Shown piece after piece: positions 1 through 9,460 of a stretch of 43,329 nt of DNA. Positions within the stretch are counted from its first letter, which is position 1. Every line of letters starts with the position of its first letter. Source of the DNA: Herbinix sp. (GTDB lineage: Bacteria; Bacillota; Clostridia; Lachnospirales; Lachnospiraceae). The notes under the pieces were generated by a model. That model was not told the DNA's origin and did no database searches. It saw only the letters and a program-made list of their open reading frames with translations. Location: NCBI GenBank assembly GCA_028691795.1, contig JAQUYQ010000004.1, positions 4,110-47,438 of the forward strand, given 5' to 3'. A program made the position numbers and the translations under genes.

Positions 1-57
1 GGAGGAAAATCCTCCGATTAAAATTTACTAAAATTTAAAAATATTTAGGAGGATTAT
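1..57 (+). promoter_or_regulatory. SD/anti-SD hairpin leader of tagD
   Basis: The window opens with GGAGGAAAATCCTCC (1-15), a small hairpin carrying a Shine-Dalgarno-like arm and its complement. The same GGAGGA occurs 47 bases later (48-53) as the actual ribosome binding site of tagD. The CCTCC arm at 11-15 could pair with either copy, so it might modulate ribosome access. The arrangement matches the 48-bp repeats before clpX. More units may lie upstream of the window edge. The hairpin is seen; any regulatory role is inferred. Confidence 0.5.
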
Positions 58-453
58 ATGAAAAAAGTTATTACTTACGGAACATTTGATTTGCTTCATG
101 TAGGACATATCAATTTATTAAGAAGAGCAAGTGCCTTAGGAGATTATCTTGTAGTTGTTCTCTCCTCGGATGAGTTTAATGCGATTAAGAATAAAAAAGC
201 ATATTATTCGTATGAAGACAGAAAGATAATATTAGAAGCAATAAAATATGTGGATGAAGTCATTCCGGAATATACTTGGGAGCAGAAAATTGATGATGTA
301 GTAAATAATCAAATTGATGTTTTTGTAATGGGTGATGATTGGGAAGGGAAATTTGATTTCCTAAAGGATCACTGTGAGGTTGTATATCTTCCAAGAACAG
401 AAGGAATCTCAACAACTAAAATTAAAACTGATTTAAAGGATAAGTTAAAATAA
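58..453 (+). CDS. tagD: Glycerol-3-phosphate cytidylyltransferase
   Basis: This 131-residue cytosolic enzyme makes CDP-glycerol from CTP and sn-glycerol-3-phosphate, the activated donor for glycerol-phosphate polymers such as wall teichoic acid. The nucleotidyltransferase signature GTFDLLHVGH spans residues 8-17 with the HxGH motif at 14-17, and the C-terminal ISTTKIK motif of the family lies at 117-123. Length equals the usual TagD/GCT size of about 130 residues. The ATG follows AGGAGG at 47-52. It heads a same-strand run of three CDP-glycerol glycerophosphotransferase-type genes, which would consume its product. A related cytidylyltransferase for another polyol phosphate cannot be fully excluded, but the partners argue for glycerol. 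Confidence 0.93.
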   Translation: MKKVITYGTFDLLHVGHINLLRRASALGDYLVVVLSSDEFNAIKNKKAYYSYEDRKIILEAIKYVDEVIPEYTWEQKIDDVVNNQIDVFVMGDDWEGKFDFLKDHCEVVYLPRTEGISTTKIKTDLKDKLK

Positions 454-561
454 TTACGAAGTAAAGTAAATTAAGAATTAGACAAGACTGAATAAAAATT
501 AGTTGAAATTAAAATAAAGAATTAGGTGTGTTTGAATGAATTCTATTATGGAATGAATCCT

Positions 562-612
562 AAGATTGGATGTATTTTATGATTGGATGTATTTTAAGAT
601 TGGATGTATCCT
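562..612 (+). repeat. 17-bp tandem repeat, three copies
   Basis: Three consecutive 17-base units (562-578, 579-595, 596-612) share the core GATTGGATGTAT and differ at one to three bases each. They lie in the 186-base gap between tagD and the next glycerophosphotransferase gene, where no other gene is visible. Such arrays can vary in copy number by replication slippage. No promoter was convincingly identified nearby, so the genes are probably co-transcribed through it. Confidence 0.8.
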
Positions 613-639
613 ATGAGAAAGACATGGGTAATGTGATAT

Positions 640-1824
640 ATGAAGCAAATACTAAAAAAAGCCGTAAAAATACCAATTCTCATGATTTATCATCTACTTA
701 TATTATTTCATAACGTTGATAAAAAGGTAATACTATTTGAAAGCAATTTAGGGAGAAATTATTCCGGCAATCCCAGATTTATTTATGAAGAAATGGTTGC
801 CAGAGGACTTGACCAAGTATATCAATGTTATTATATTTTAGAAGATGTTACAACAAAGTTACCCGGAAACGTTAAGAAGGTAAAGAGAATAAGCCTTCTC
901 TATTTTTATTTGTTTGCAAAAGCGGGATTTTGGGTTAGTGATACCAGAATGCCTACATACCTAAGAAAGAGAAAAAAGACGGTATATATCCAAACTTGGC
1001 ATGGAACACCTTTAAAAAAGCTTGCACTTGATATGCTTCAGGTTACCATGGAGGGAGAAAAGGGCTTAGAGGATTATAAGAGAAAATTTGCACAGAATAC
1101 AAAAACTTGGGATTATTTATTGTCTCAAAATTCTTATTCAACTAAGATTTTTCGAAGAGCATTTGGCTTTAACAAAGAAATCCTTGAGATTGGATATCCT
1201 CGAAATGATATCTTATTTCATAAAAATAATACCGAAGCAATCAATACAATTAAGCAAAAACTTGGACTTCCACTTGATAAAAAGATTATTCTATATGCAC
1301 CGACCTGGAGAGATAATGAACATTATGGACATCTAAAATATCGATTTAGCTCCGGTGTAGACTTTTCTTACTTAAAAGAAAAGTTATCCTCAGAATATAT
1401 TATAGTGGTGAAAGCACATTATTTGGTAGGAGAACAGCTTGATGTCAGCGAATACTTTGGGTTCTTGTATCAGTATAATGCATCCTATGATATAGCAGAG
1501 CTTTATTTGGTTTCAGATTTATTAGTAACAGATTATTCCTCTGTTATGTTTGATTATAGTTTGCTGCGAAGACCAATGATATTTTATACCTATGATTTAG
1601 AACAATATAAGGATACGCTGAGGGGCTTTTACTTTGACTTTATAGCAGAAGCGCCAGGCCCAATTGCAATAACTAACGAGCAATTGGTTTCCGATATTTT
1701 AGAATATGACTTTGATAAATATCAAGATAAATATAATGCATTTGCAGAAAAATATAATGATGCTGATTGCGGCGTAGCATCCAAAAAGGTAGTAGAGTTA
1801 ATACTCTCCCATGGAGGAATATAA
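640..1824 (+). CDS. CDP-glycerol glycerophosphotransferase family protein (TagB/TagF-like)
   Basis: A 394-residue membrane-associated enzyme of the family that transfers glycerol-phosphate from CDP-glycerol to a lipid-linked or growing polymer acceptor. The family signature TWHGTPLK is present with the catalytic-type HGTP at 121-124, and the second motif, TDYSSVMFDY, lies at about residues 297-306. The N-terminus is hydrophobic (IPILMIYHLLILF) and may attach to the membrane. The ATG at 640 has only a weak ribosome binding site, and a stop lies two codons upstream in frame, so a longer protein is not possible. It follows tagD and overlaps the next homologue. Whether it primes (TagB-like) or polymerises (TagF-like) cannot be told from sequence. 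Confidence 0.88.
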   Translation: MKQILKKAVKIPILMIYHLLILFHNVDKKVILFESNLGRNYSGNPRFIYEEMVARGLDQVYQCYYILEDVTTKLPGNVKKVKRISLLYFYLFAKAGFWVSDTRMPTYLRKRKKTVYIQTWHGTPLKKLALDMLQVTMEGEKGLEDYKRKFAQNTKTWDYLLSQNSYSTKIFRRAFGFNKEILEIGYPRNDILFHKNNTEAINTIKQKLGLPLDKKIILYAPTWRDNEHYGHLKYRFSSGVDFSYLKEKLSSEYIIVVKAHYLVGEQLDVSEYFGFLYQYNASYDIAELYLVSDLLVTDYSSVMFDYSLLRRPMIFYTYDLEQYKDTLRGFYFDFIAEAPGPIAITNEQLVSDILEYDFDKYQDKYNAFAEKYNDADCGVASKKVVELILSHGGI

Positions 1825-1825
1825 A

Positions 1826-2968
1826 TTGAAAACGATTGGTTATCTTATTTTTGCAGGCTTCTATTACTTTTTTAGACTGTTCTGCAAGATAAAACCCAAA
1901 AAAGTATTCGCGGTAATGACTCATGATGCCAGTCCCTGCGGTAATGTAGGTGTGATGGTGGATTATTTGAAAAAGCGGGAGGAAGGCTATACCTTTCAGT
2001 ATATCAAAAAATCGGATCGTAAAATGGTAAAGGCTCCTCATGAATGGAAAGCAAAGGTATCGTTTTTTATTGAAAAGCCATATCATCTTGCCACCTCGGA
2101 ATTTGTTATGCTGGATAATATTTTTTTGCCCATGGCTTATATTAAATTCTCTAAGAAGGTAAAGGTAATACAGCTCTGGCATGGTACCGGTACAATTAAA
2201 AGATTTGGACAGGATGTCAATACCGGGAAACTTAAAAAACTGGAGAAACGGGCCAATAGCAGTATAACTCATCTGATTGTGAATTCAGAAGAGACTAAAA
2301 AGGAATATGCGAAAGCCTTTGGTGTTGAAGAAAATAAGGTTTTTATTTATGGACTTCCTCGAACGGATTTATTTTTTAACCGGGAGAAGATAGAAGAAAG
2401 TAAAAATAAATTTTACAAACGGTATCCAAAACTTAAGGGCAAGAAGCTGGTACTTTACGCACCTACGTTCAGAGATCAGGAAAAGGATCATCCGAAGCTC
2501 GTTCTTGACACGGCGAAACTGTCCGAGGGTATGCCAAATGATTATGTTTACTTATTGCGACTACATCCTTTTGTTGCACAGGCTTTGGATAAAGACGGTT
2601 TGATAAAAACTGGCGGTGATGAAAATACAATATCCATGTCCTCCTATGAGGATATTAATGCACTGCTTTTGGTATCGGATTATTTAATCACGGATTATTC
2701 CTCCGTGATATTTGAGTATTGTCTTATGGAAAGACCCATTATTTTTTATGCTTACGATCTGGAGCATTTTTGGGATCAGGGGAGAGGATTTTATAGACCA
2801 TATGAGGAATATGTACCGGGACCGGTTGTGAAGGATACACAAGAAATTCTGGAATTATTGAAAAATGATGAATTTGATCAGGAAGAAATAAAAGCCTTTG
2901 TCAAAAATAATTATAGATACCTGGATGGGAAATCAGCAGAGCGCTTATATTTGCATATCTTTAAGTAG
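1826..2968 (+). CDS. CDP-glycerol glycerophosphotransferase family protein, second copy
   Basis: Second member of the CDP-glycerol glycerophosphotransferase family, about 380 residues. The first motif reads LWHGTGTIK, with HGTG at about 119-122 in place of HGTP, and the second motif TDYSSVIFEY begins near residue 289. I chose TTG at 1826 because GGAGGA (1813-1818) sits eight bases before it; the in-frame ATG at 1811 would place that purine run inside the coding sequence and has no ribosome binding site of its own. With the TTG, the start falls just after the TAA of the preceding gene (1822-1824), consistent with translational coupling. Two diverged copies suggest separate priming and elongation steps, but this is inference. 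Confidence 0.86.
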   Translation: MKTIGYLIFAGFYYFFRLFCKIKPKKVFAVMTHDASPCGNVGVMVDYLKKREEGYTFQYIKKSDRKMVKAPHEWKAKVSFFIEKPYHLATSEFVMLDNIFLPMAYIKFSKKVKVIQLWHGTGTIKRFGQDVNTGKLKKLEKRANSSITHLIVNSEETKKEYAKAFGVEENKVFIYGLPRTDLFFNREKIEESKNKFYKRYPKLKGKKLVLYAPTFRDQEKDHPKLVLDTAKLSEGMPNDYVYLLRLHPFVAQALDKDGLIKTGGDENTISMSSYEDINALLLVSDYLITDYSSVIFEYCLMERPIIFYAYDLEHFWDQGRGFYRPYEEYVPGPVVKDTQEILELLKNDEFDQEEIKAFVKNNYRYLDGKSAERLYLHIFK

Positions 2969-3029
2969 GAAGCATAAAAGGGTAGGTAAGCAGCAATTTA
3001 CTTGGAAGTATATTTGGAGGGAATGTTAA

Positions 3030-6000
3030 GTGGAAAAATCGAACTATAAAATAAGCATAATTATGCCTGTATATAATGTAGAGCGATATTTGTCGGCTTG
3101 CTTAGACAGTGTGGTAACCCAAACGTTACAGGATATCGAAATCATTGCGGTAAATGATGGAAGTAAGGATAACAGTTTAAGCATTTTAGAAGAATATCAG
3201 AGAAGATATCCTGACATAATGAAGGTTTTTTCGACAGAAAATCACGGAGTTAGCCATGCAAGAAACTACGGCCTTAAAAAAGCGGCCGGAGACTTTATAT
3301 TATTTGTAGACAGTGATGATTTTATTGAAAGTGATATGTGTGAAAAACTCTATCAAAAGGCGGTGGCGGATGATAATGATATCGTTATTTGTGGTAGATA
3401 TAATGTCTATGAAAGAGAACACATTGGCCAACAGAGCAAAGAGGTAACGGGGACTTTTTTAATCAACCGTAATTTTAAACTGATTGAGAACCGCTATGAA
3501 TTAGCACATATTTCTCCCTTCCCCTGGGATAAGCTTTTTAAGAGAAGCGTATTGGAAGGACTTGAATTCCCGGAAAAGATGAGATTTGAGGATCTTGTAT
3601 TAGTATTTGAGGCATGTTGTAAGGCAAACAGCATTGGTGTGGTAGAGGAACCCTTATATAATTACCGCAGAACAACGCAGGGTGGTTTCCTCAATAGCTT
3701 CTCTGAGCAGACGCTGGATATTGTAAAGGCATTTCAGTTAGTATTTGATTTTATGAAGAAAAATGGATACATGGAGCTGTATTACGCAGAGCTTGAATAT
3801 ATATGTACCAGACATTTTCTATATCGTTATGGATCCTTATTTAAAGAAAGTAACAAAGGAAAATTAGGTATCAAGCTTGAAATCATCAGAAAAACCCAGG
3901 AGTTTTTAGATAAGGAGCTGCCGGCTTGGCGCAGCAATCATTATCTGAAATATTCTTCAGGTGCTTTAAAAGAGAAATTAAAGCTTTATACCAATAAGAA
4001 TAAAATGCTGCGTATGACAAGAATACGTGAGATTACGCCTAAGTTTGTTGTTAAAATATTCTCACGCCAGAGAAATGTGAAAAAGAAGTGGAGAAAGAGA
4101 TATCGTAAGTTCATGCGTAGTACCGACAGAATGGGCTTAATCAAGAAGAAATTCCCGCTTTTAGCAATATTAAAGCAAAGCGGTTCTGTTTATTATACCA
4201 GAATGTATGAAAAGCTGCCGGTTGCTTCAAAGGATATCCTATTTGAATCCAAGCATGGTGAGGATCTAGCAGGTAATATCTTTGCACTTATTAAGGAATT
4301 AATGAATGAAGCCTATAAAGATTATCGTGTTTTACTTGCAATGGAAAAAAACTATATGTCACAATACAGTACGCTGTTAGAAAACTATGGCATTACGAAT
4401 GTAACGATGATAGAGCTTCGTTCAAAAGAATATATGAGAGCCTTGGCAACAGCAAAATATTTAGTAACGGATACAAGCTTTCCGCCTTATTTTATCAAGA
4501 AGAAGGAACAGGTATATTTAAATACCTGGCACGGTACCCCATTAAAAGCAATGGGAAGAATCGTACCGATGAGGGAATATGCACTTGGCAATATTCAGAG
4601 AAACTTTTTAATAGCAGACTATTTGTTGTACCAGAACGAATTCTCTAAGGATATTTTTCTTGGAGATTACATGTTAAAGGATATCTATCCTGGTACGGTT
4701 TTATTATCCGGTTATCCAAGAAATTCAATTTTCCTGCATATAAACCGTTATCATCAAATTAGGCAGGAAAGTAAGCTTGAGGATAAGCAGGTTATTGTCT
4801 ATATGCCTACGTGGAGAGGACTACTTCACCAAAAAGATACAGCAAAGCAGCTGGAGCAGATTACCTCTTATTTTGCTGCAATTGATAAGAAGCTTACCGC
4901 GTCGCAGGTATTTTATGTGAAACTTCATCCATTTGTAAAGGATCAGTTAGATTACAGCGGCTATAAGCATATTAAGGAATTCCCGCAAAAATATGAAACC
5001 TATGACTTCTTAAATGCCAGTGATGTACTTGTTACGGACTATTCCAGTATCATGTTTGATTACGGAGTAACTAAGAGAAAGATTATATTATTTACCTATG
5101 ACCGTGAGGAATATCTGACCGGCAGAGGTCTCTATTTAGATTTGAATGCGTTAGAGTTGCCCAAGGCCGATACCGTGGACGAGCTAATTGCTGAATTGAA
5201 TAAGGAACAAAAGGCAAAATTACAAGAATGGAATATTGTGCAAGATAACGCTAGGCATAATGAGGATCTCAGTACTCTTCCTGTGGAATATCCTGAGTTT
5301 TATCAAAAGTTCTGCTCTTATGATTCAATTAATACGCCAAGACAGGTGTGTGAAACTTTACTGTTCGGACAGGCAAAAGAGACAAATAATTTTGAAGTTC
5401 AGAAAATAAAGAAGAATAACAAGAAAAAGGTATTTATATTTATTAAGGGAATGAAACGGGATGACTATACAAAACGACTGATTCATACAATTAATTCGAT
5501 TGACCGGGAGAAATATGATGTCTATGTAGGTATGAAGTCCGATGATGTAAAGAATGCCTCTGAGATGCTATCTTTGCTTAAGAAGGAAGTAAATTATATC
5601 CCGCTAACTTATGAAGTGAATTATACAAGGATGGATTATATCCTTTGTAAGCTACGGTTAAAGCTTGGAGTAAATATAGGAATTGCCAATAAACGTATTG
5701 ATAAAGTCATGAAAAGGGAAATACGTAAGTATTTTGGAGATATTTCCTTTGATTACGTAATTCACCATTCCGAACTTGACCGTATGATCGGCAATATGTG
5801 CTGTTTACTTGGTAAAACAACAATTTATAACTTTAAATATTTTAACTTCAATAAATATAGGGGACGCGGGGCATATCGTAAGCAGGTGAAATATTTTATC
5901 AAACGTTTCCCTCTCTATACAAAAGTGGTTGCTACCAAAGAATTTGATTTACTTCATTGTAAGGCAGACAATATTATCTATAACGAGGAAACGATATTTC

Positions 6001-6062
6001 CTATGACAAAAATTTTAATGGAGGTGACGCAGCATGAAGGCAGGAGTCATAACATTTCATAG
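3030..6062 (+). CDS. GT2 glycosyltransferase / CDP-glycerol glycerophosphotransferase / C-terminal domain fusion
   Basis: A 1010-residue multidomain enzyme. Residues 5-230 form a GT2 (GT-A fold) glycosyltransferase with the opening IIMPVYNVERYL and a metal-binding DSDD at 94-97. After a basic linker (about 320-385, rich in K/R), residues 390-780 form a CDP-glycerol glycerophosphotransferase domain with TWHGTPLK (His 501) and TDYSSIMFDY (Asp 670). Residues 798-1010 begin KKVFIFIKGM and resemble the N-terminal lobe of a GT-B glycosyltransferase without an obvious donor-binding lobe. The GTG start at 3030 follows GGAGGG at 3016-3021. It overlaps the next gene by 29 bases. The likely role is addition of both a sugar and glycerol phosphate to the same repeating unit at the inner membrane face. 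Confidence 0.88.
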   Translation: MEKSNYKISIIMPVYNVERYLSACLDSVVTQTLQDIEIIAVNDGSKDNSLSILEEYQRRYPDIMKVFSTENHGVSHARNYGLKKAAGDFILFVDSDDFIESDMCEKLYQKAVADDNDIVICGRYNVYEREHIGQQSKEVTGTFLINRNFKLIENRYELAHISPFPWDKLFKRSVLEGLEFPEKMRFEDLVLVFEACCKANSIGVVEEPLYNYRRTTQGGFLNSFSEQTLDIVKAFQLVFDFMKKNGYMELYYAELEYICTRHFLYRYGSLFKESNKGKLGIKLEIIRKTQEFLDKELPAWRSNHYLKYSSGALKEKLKLYTNKNKMLRMTRIREITPKFVVKIFSRQRNVKKKWRKRYRKFMRSTDRMGLIKKKFPLLAILKQSGSVYYTRMYEKLPVASKDILFESKHGEDLAGNIFALIKELMNEAYKDYRVLLAMEKNYMSQYSTLLENYGITNVTMIELRSKEYMRALATAKYLVTDTSFPPYFIKKKEQVYLNTWHGTPLKAMGRIVPMREYALGNIQRNFLIADYLLYQNEFSKDIFLGDYMLKDIYPGTVLLSGYPRNSIFLHINRYHQIRQESKLEDKQVIVYMPTWRGLLHQKDTAKQLEQITSYFAAIDKKLTASQVFYVKLHPFVKDQLDYSGYKHIKEFPQKYETYDFLNASDVLVTDYSSIMFDYGVTKRKIILFTYDREEYLTGRGLYLDLNALELPKADTVDELIAELNKEQKAKLQEWNIVQDNARHNEDLSTLPVEYPEFYQKFCSYDSINTPRQVCETLLFGQAKETNNFEVQKIKKNNKKKVFIFIKGMKRDDYTKRLIHTINSIDREKYDVYVGMKSDDVKNASEMLSLLKKEVNYIPLTYEVNYTRMDYILCKLRLKLGVNIGIANKRIDKVMKREIRKYFGDISFDYVIHHSELDRMIGNMCCLLGKTTIYNFKYFNFNKYRGRGAYRKQVKYFIKRFPLYTKVVATKEFDLLHCKADNIIYNEETIFPMTKILMEVTQHEGRSHNIS

Positions 6063-8253
6063 TGCCAATAATTATGGCGCAACATTACAAACCTGGGCTC
6101 TTCAGAAGGTCCTAAAGGATTATGGGATTGATGCTGGTGTCATCCATTACCATCCGGATGTTATCGATAGCCTATATGATCCAATGATGATGAAGCAGGG
6201 AATGAAACGTCAGATAAAAAAGCTTGGTTTATCTGTGTTTAACCGTCAGAGCTTAATCCGGTATAATAAATTTCAAAGCTTCTTAACGAAAAACTTCAAT
6301 CTGATTGGTGATTTTAAGACTTATGAGGAGTTGCGTAATGCAGGTCTTGATTTGGATGCTTATATCGTGGGAAGTGACCAGGTTTGGAATCCAAATCACA
6401 TCGGTGGTTATAATCCCGCTTATTATTTAGATTTTGCTAAGCAGGGTAAGAAAAAAATTGCTTATGCAGCAAGTATCGGCAGTGATTATATTCATCCGAA
6501 ATACAAAGAGGAAATGCGTAATGCACTAAGTACCTATACGGGGATCTCCGTGAGGGAAAGCAGCATAAAAGAGCCGGTACAGGAGTTAACCGAGAAACCG
6601 GTTAAGGTAGTACTTGATCCAACGATGCTCTTAGTGAAAGACGATTATGAAGAAATTAAAGTGAAAAGCACCAGGAAAGAACCTTATATACTGGTTTATA
6701 TGATTGAAAAAAATGATCAAGTTATATCTCTTGCCAACACGATATCCATTTCCCTTGGATTACCGATTATACAAAGAAGACAGGTTCCGGGATTCTCGAA
6801 TGAATTGGAGCCCTTTTATACAGCGGATGCAGGTGAATTTATTGGACTAATTGAATCAGCCGAATATGTAATAACAAATTCTTTCCATGGAACGGTATTT
6901 TCAATTCTATATGAGAAGCCTTTTGTGTCCATGCTTCACTCGGATACAGGTAGTAGAACAGTGGATTTGCTGACAGGGCTTGGTTTACAGTCCCACATAC
7001 TTTATGATGTTGCTGATTTTACAGATTTTTCGATGTTTAAGATTGATGATCCGAAGCTGCTGCGTAATCGGATTGAGGATTTGAAGAAATCTTCAATCCG
7101 GTTCCTTGTAAAAAGCTTAGGAGTGTCAGATCGATATAGAAAATTGAATTGCCCAACCAGCATTACAAAAGAAAATTGTTACGGATGCAATGCCTGTAAG
7201 GATATCTGCCCAACAAAGGCAATCCGTATGAAGGAAGATAAGGAAGGGTTTTTATATCCGAAAACCGACAAAGAGAAATGTACAAATTGCGGATTGTGTA
7301 ATAAGGTCTGCATCAGAAAGCATCCCAATATCATTAAATATGAAGGACAATACCCTAAGGCTTACAGTGCATATAATACAGAGCTTGAGGTCCGCAAAGA
7401 CAGCAGTTCCGGTGGGATATTCCCCGCACTATCAAAATATGTAATTGATGAAATGAAGGGCGCTATCGTCGGAGTACGTTTTAATAATGAGATGAATGCG
7501 GTAGCGGATATTGCTGAAGATTTGGAGACTGCAAAGAAATTCAGCGGTTCAAAGTATGTAAAAAGTGATTTTCGCGGGATATTTCCTAAGGTGAAAAAGC
7601 TTTTAAATAATGGACGTTTTGTACTCTACACAGGATTGCCATGTGAATGTGCTGGCCTGCGTTCTTATTTACGCAAAGATTATGATAACTTACTGATTTG
7701 TGAGCTGCTCTGTCATTCAGCACCGTCTCCAAAGGTTTTTGAACAGTATGTAAATTCCTTAAGTGAAGAATACAAATCAAAAATAGTTAATATGGAATTC
7801 AGAAATAAAAAAAGAGGTTGGAAGCCAAGTGATAATAATTTTGTAGTAACTCTGGAGAACGGTAAAACGCGAATAGAACATACAGAGGACAATGTTTATT
7901 ATCGGACGTTCATTAACGGTTTTATGTCAAGGCCTTCCTGCAGTAACTGTAAATATACCTATTATAACAGGGTAGGCGACATAACCATAGGAGACTGTTG
8001 GGGCATACAAAAGGCAGCGCCGGAGTTGAATGATAATAAAGGTGTAAACCTGGTCTTAGTGAATAATAGTAAAGGTGAGAATGCATTCCAAAGAATTAGT
8101 AAGCAGTTGAAGTATAAGCAAAGTAATTTAAAGACTGTATTTTATAAAAACCATAAAAAGCCGACGAAGGATAAGCCCGGAAGAATCGCATTCTTTATGG
8201 AATTAGATAAAAAGCCTATTGACGAATTACTGGACGAATACAGTGAAAAATAA
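6034..8253 (+). CDS. Polysaccharide pyruvyltransferase / 2x[4Fe-4S] ferredoxin / FrhB-like fusion
   Basis: A 739-residue fusion. Residues 1-365 match the polysaccharide pyruvyltransferase family (CsaB/WcaK type, PEP-dependent ketal pyruvylation of glycans): opening ITFHSANNYGATLQTWALQ, VGSDQVWNP near 112-120, and NSFHGT at 282-287. A two-cluster ferredoxin module follows, with CxxCxxCxxxC at 382-392 and CxxCxxCxxxC from 416. Residues 445-739 resemble the coenzyme F420 hydrogenase/dehydrogenase beta-subunit family, with SSSGGIF, TGLPCECAGL and GDITIGDCWG. The ATG at 6034 follows GGAGGTG inside the end of the preceding gene, so the two are translationally coupled. The FrhB part presumably carries out a flavin-dependent redox step on the glycan or its precursor; its substrate is unknown. 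Confidence 0.87.
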   Translation: MKAGVITFHSANNYGATLQTWALQKVLKDYGIDAGVIHYHPDVIDSLYDPMMMKQGMKRQIKKLGLSVFNRQSLIRYNKFQSFLTKNFNLIGDFKTYEELRNAGLDLDAYIVGSDQVWNPNHIGGYNPAYYLDFAKQGKKKIAYAASIGSDYIHPKYKEEMRNALSTYTGISVRESSIKEPVQELTEKPVKVVLDPTMLLVKDDYEEIKVKSTRKEPYILVYMIEKNDQVISLANTISISLGLPIIQRRQVPGFSNELEPFYTADAGEFIGLIESAEYVITNSFHGTVFSILYEKPFVSMLHSDTGSRTVDLLTGLGLQSHILYDVADFTDFSMFKIDDPKLLRNRIEDLKKSSIRFLVKSLGVSDRYRKLNCPTSITKENCYGCNACKDICPTKAIRMKEDKEGFLYPKTDKEKCTNCGLCNKVCIRKHPNIIKYEGQYPKAYSAYNTELEVRKDSSSGGIFPALSKYVIDEMKGAIVGVRFNNEMNAVADIAEDLETAKKFSGSKYVKSDFRGIFPKVKKLLNNGRFVLYTGLPCECAGLRSYLRKDYDNLLICELLCHSAPSPKVFEQYVNSLSEEYKSKIVNMEFRNKKRGWKPSDNNFVVTLENGKTRIEHTEDNVYYRTFINGFMSRPSCSNCKYTYYNRVGDITIGDCWGIQKAAPELNDNKGVNLVLVNNSKGENAFQRISKQLKYKQSNLKTVFYKNHKKPTKDKPGRIAFFMELDKKPIDELLDEYSEK

Positions 8254-8289
8254 AGAGATAGATGAATTGGCTTACCGTTTCACACATCA

Positions 8290-8336
8290 TTTATCACAAA
8301 AGGAGCACCAATGATTGGCGCTCCTTTTGTGATAAA
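8290..8336. terminator. Bidirectional terminator hairpin between convergent operons
   Basis: A perfect 17-bp stem (8290-8306 with 8320-8336), whose arm contains ATCACAAAAGGAGC, encloses a 13-base loop. It lies between the convergent pyruvyltransferase-fusion and LCP genes. The arms supply A-rich and T-rich tracts on either strand, as expected of a shared intrinsic terminator. Confidence 0.85.
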
Positions 8337-8404
8337 TTCAACTTGTTATTGAGCCTTAGTATTTCCGTGTGCAAATTTAATAAAAATACGTGGGAAATTA
8401 CTAA

Positions 8405-9424
8405 CTACTTCCTTATACTCTCGATTTCATCCGAATAATCCTGTACTGTTGAACTTGGTACATATTCGGCTTCATCAAACAAAAATTCGTGCAGTTTTAT
8501 TACATTCGCAGCTAGATCAACGGGAAATACGTAGGATACTTTATGGTAAGTATGGGCATCCGGTTCGAAAGGAAATCCTGTCTGGTCAACTATATTATAG
8601 GATAAAATATCTTTCGCCAGACTTAGAAGCTCCGCTTTGGTTAGGTTGGTATATATATCAGGAAATACATCATTAATGAAAGCATTAACCGTCTTTAAAT
8701 CTGCATCCTTTAATTTTTTGAAAACCTTTTCGATTACGATTCTCTGGCGCTCGGTACGTTTATAATCGCCTCCGGCGGTATAACGTATTCTGGCATAGGC
8801 TGTCGCCTGAGTTCCGTTTAATACTTGAGTTCCGGCTGATTTAATACCTGCGACATCAGTTCCGTTAATTCGGTTTAGTTCTCTTGTATACCCATTCACA
8901 TATTTTACTTCATTTTCCTGTACGTCAATGGTGATACCGCCAAGTAAATCTATAGCATTTACGACAGCTTGGAAATTGACAGTAACATATTCCTTTACAT
9001 CTAAGTCAAAGTTCTTATTAAGGGTGCTGAGTGCTAAGGAATAACCTCCCCTAAAGTAAGCTGCATTCATTTTATCAAACTCATTATCATCCGGTATTTT
9101 AACGTAAGTATCACGGTAAATAGAAGCTAACTTAACATCCTTTGTTTCATTATTGATGCTGGCGATAACGATTGTATCACTGTGGGTACTTTTCTCAAGT
9201 GCATTTTTTCTTGAATCAACACCGAATAAAGCAATATTACGATATCCGCCGATTTCAACTTCCTCATTCTGCTGTATATTTTCATCCTGACTGTTATCGT
9301 ACTGAAGTTTATCCATTTTTTTGTAAATATAAAATCCGACGATGAGAAGCAGGATGACGAAGAGTTCAGATAATACAATAAAGATTAACCTGCTCTTACT
9401 CTTTTTTTTCTTTGATTTAGCCAT
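8405..9424 (-). CDS. LytR-CpsA-Psr (LCP) family glycopolymer-peptidoglycan ligase
   Basis: A 339-residue extracytoplasmic enzyme anchored by one transmembrane helix at residues 13-33, preceded by a Lys-rich cytoplasmic tail. LCP enzymes transfer undecaprenyl-pyrophosphate-linked wall teichoic acid or polysaccharide to peptidoglycan. Visible hallmarks are FGVDSR at 67-72 (Asp 70, Arg 72), SIYRDT at 101-106 (Arg 104, Asp 105) and the later YARIRYTAGGDYKRTERQR block. Its length is normal for the catalytic domain without an extra C-terminal domain. It is the second gene of a minus-strand pair, 36 bases after the polyprenyl glycosylphosphotransferase, and fits as the last step for the polymer made by the neighbouring enzymes. 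The target polymer is inferred from context. Confidence 0.93.
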   Translation of the reverse strand: MAKSKKKKSKSRLIFIVLSELFVILLLIVGFYIYKKMDKLQYDNSQDENIQQNEEVEIGGYRNIALFGVDSRKNALEKSTHSDTIVIASINNETKDVKLASIYRDTYVKIPDDNEFDKMNAAYFRGGYSLALSTLNKNFDLDVKEYVTVNFQAVVNAIDLLGGITIDVQENEVKYVNGYTRELNRINGTDVAGIKSAGTQVLNGTQATAYARIRYTAGGDYKRTERQRIVIEKVFKKLKDADLKTVNAFINDVFPDIYTNLTKAELLSLAKDILSYNIVDQTGFPFEPDAHTYHKVSYVFPVDLAANVIKLHEFLFDEAEYVPSSTVQDYSDEIESIRK

Positions 9425-9460
9425 TATTACATGTGCCTTCTTTCTGTTACAAATCTTATG

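Noticed and set aside
1673..2272. 199-codon minus-strand ORF across two glycerophosphotransferase genes
   Set aside because: It overlaps conserved motifs of two real genes on the opposite strand and shows no recognisable family or start site.
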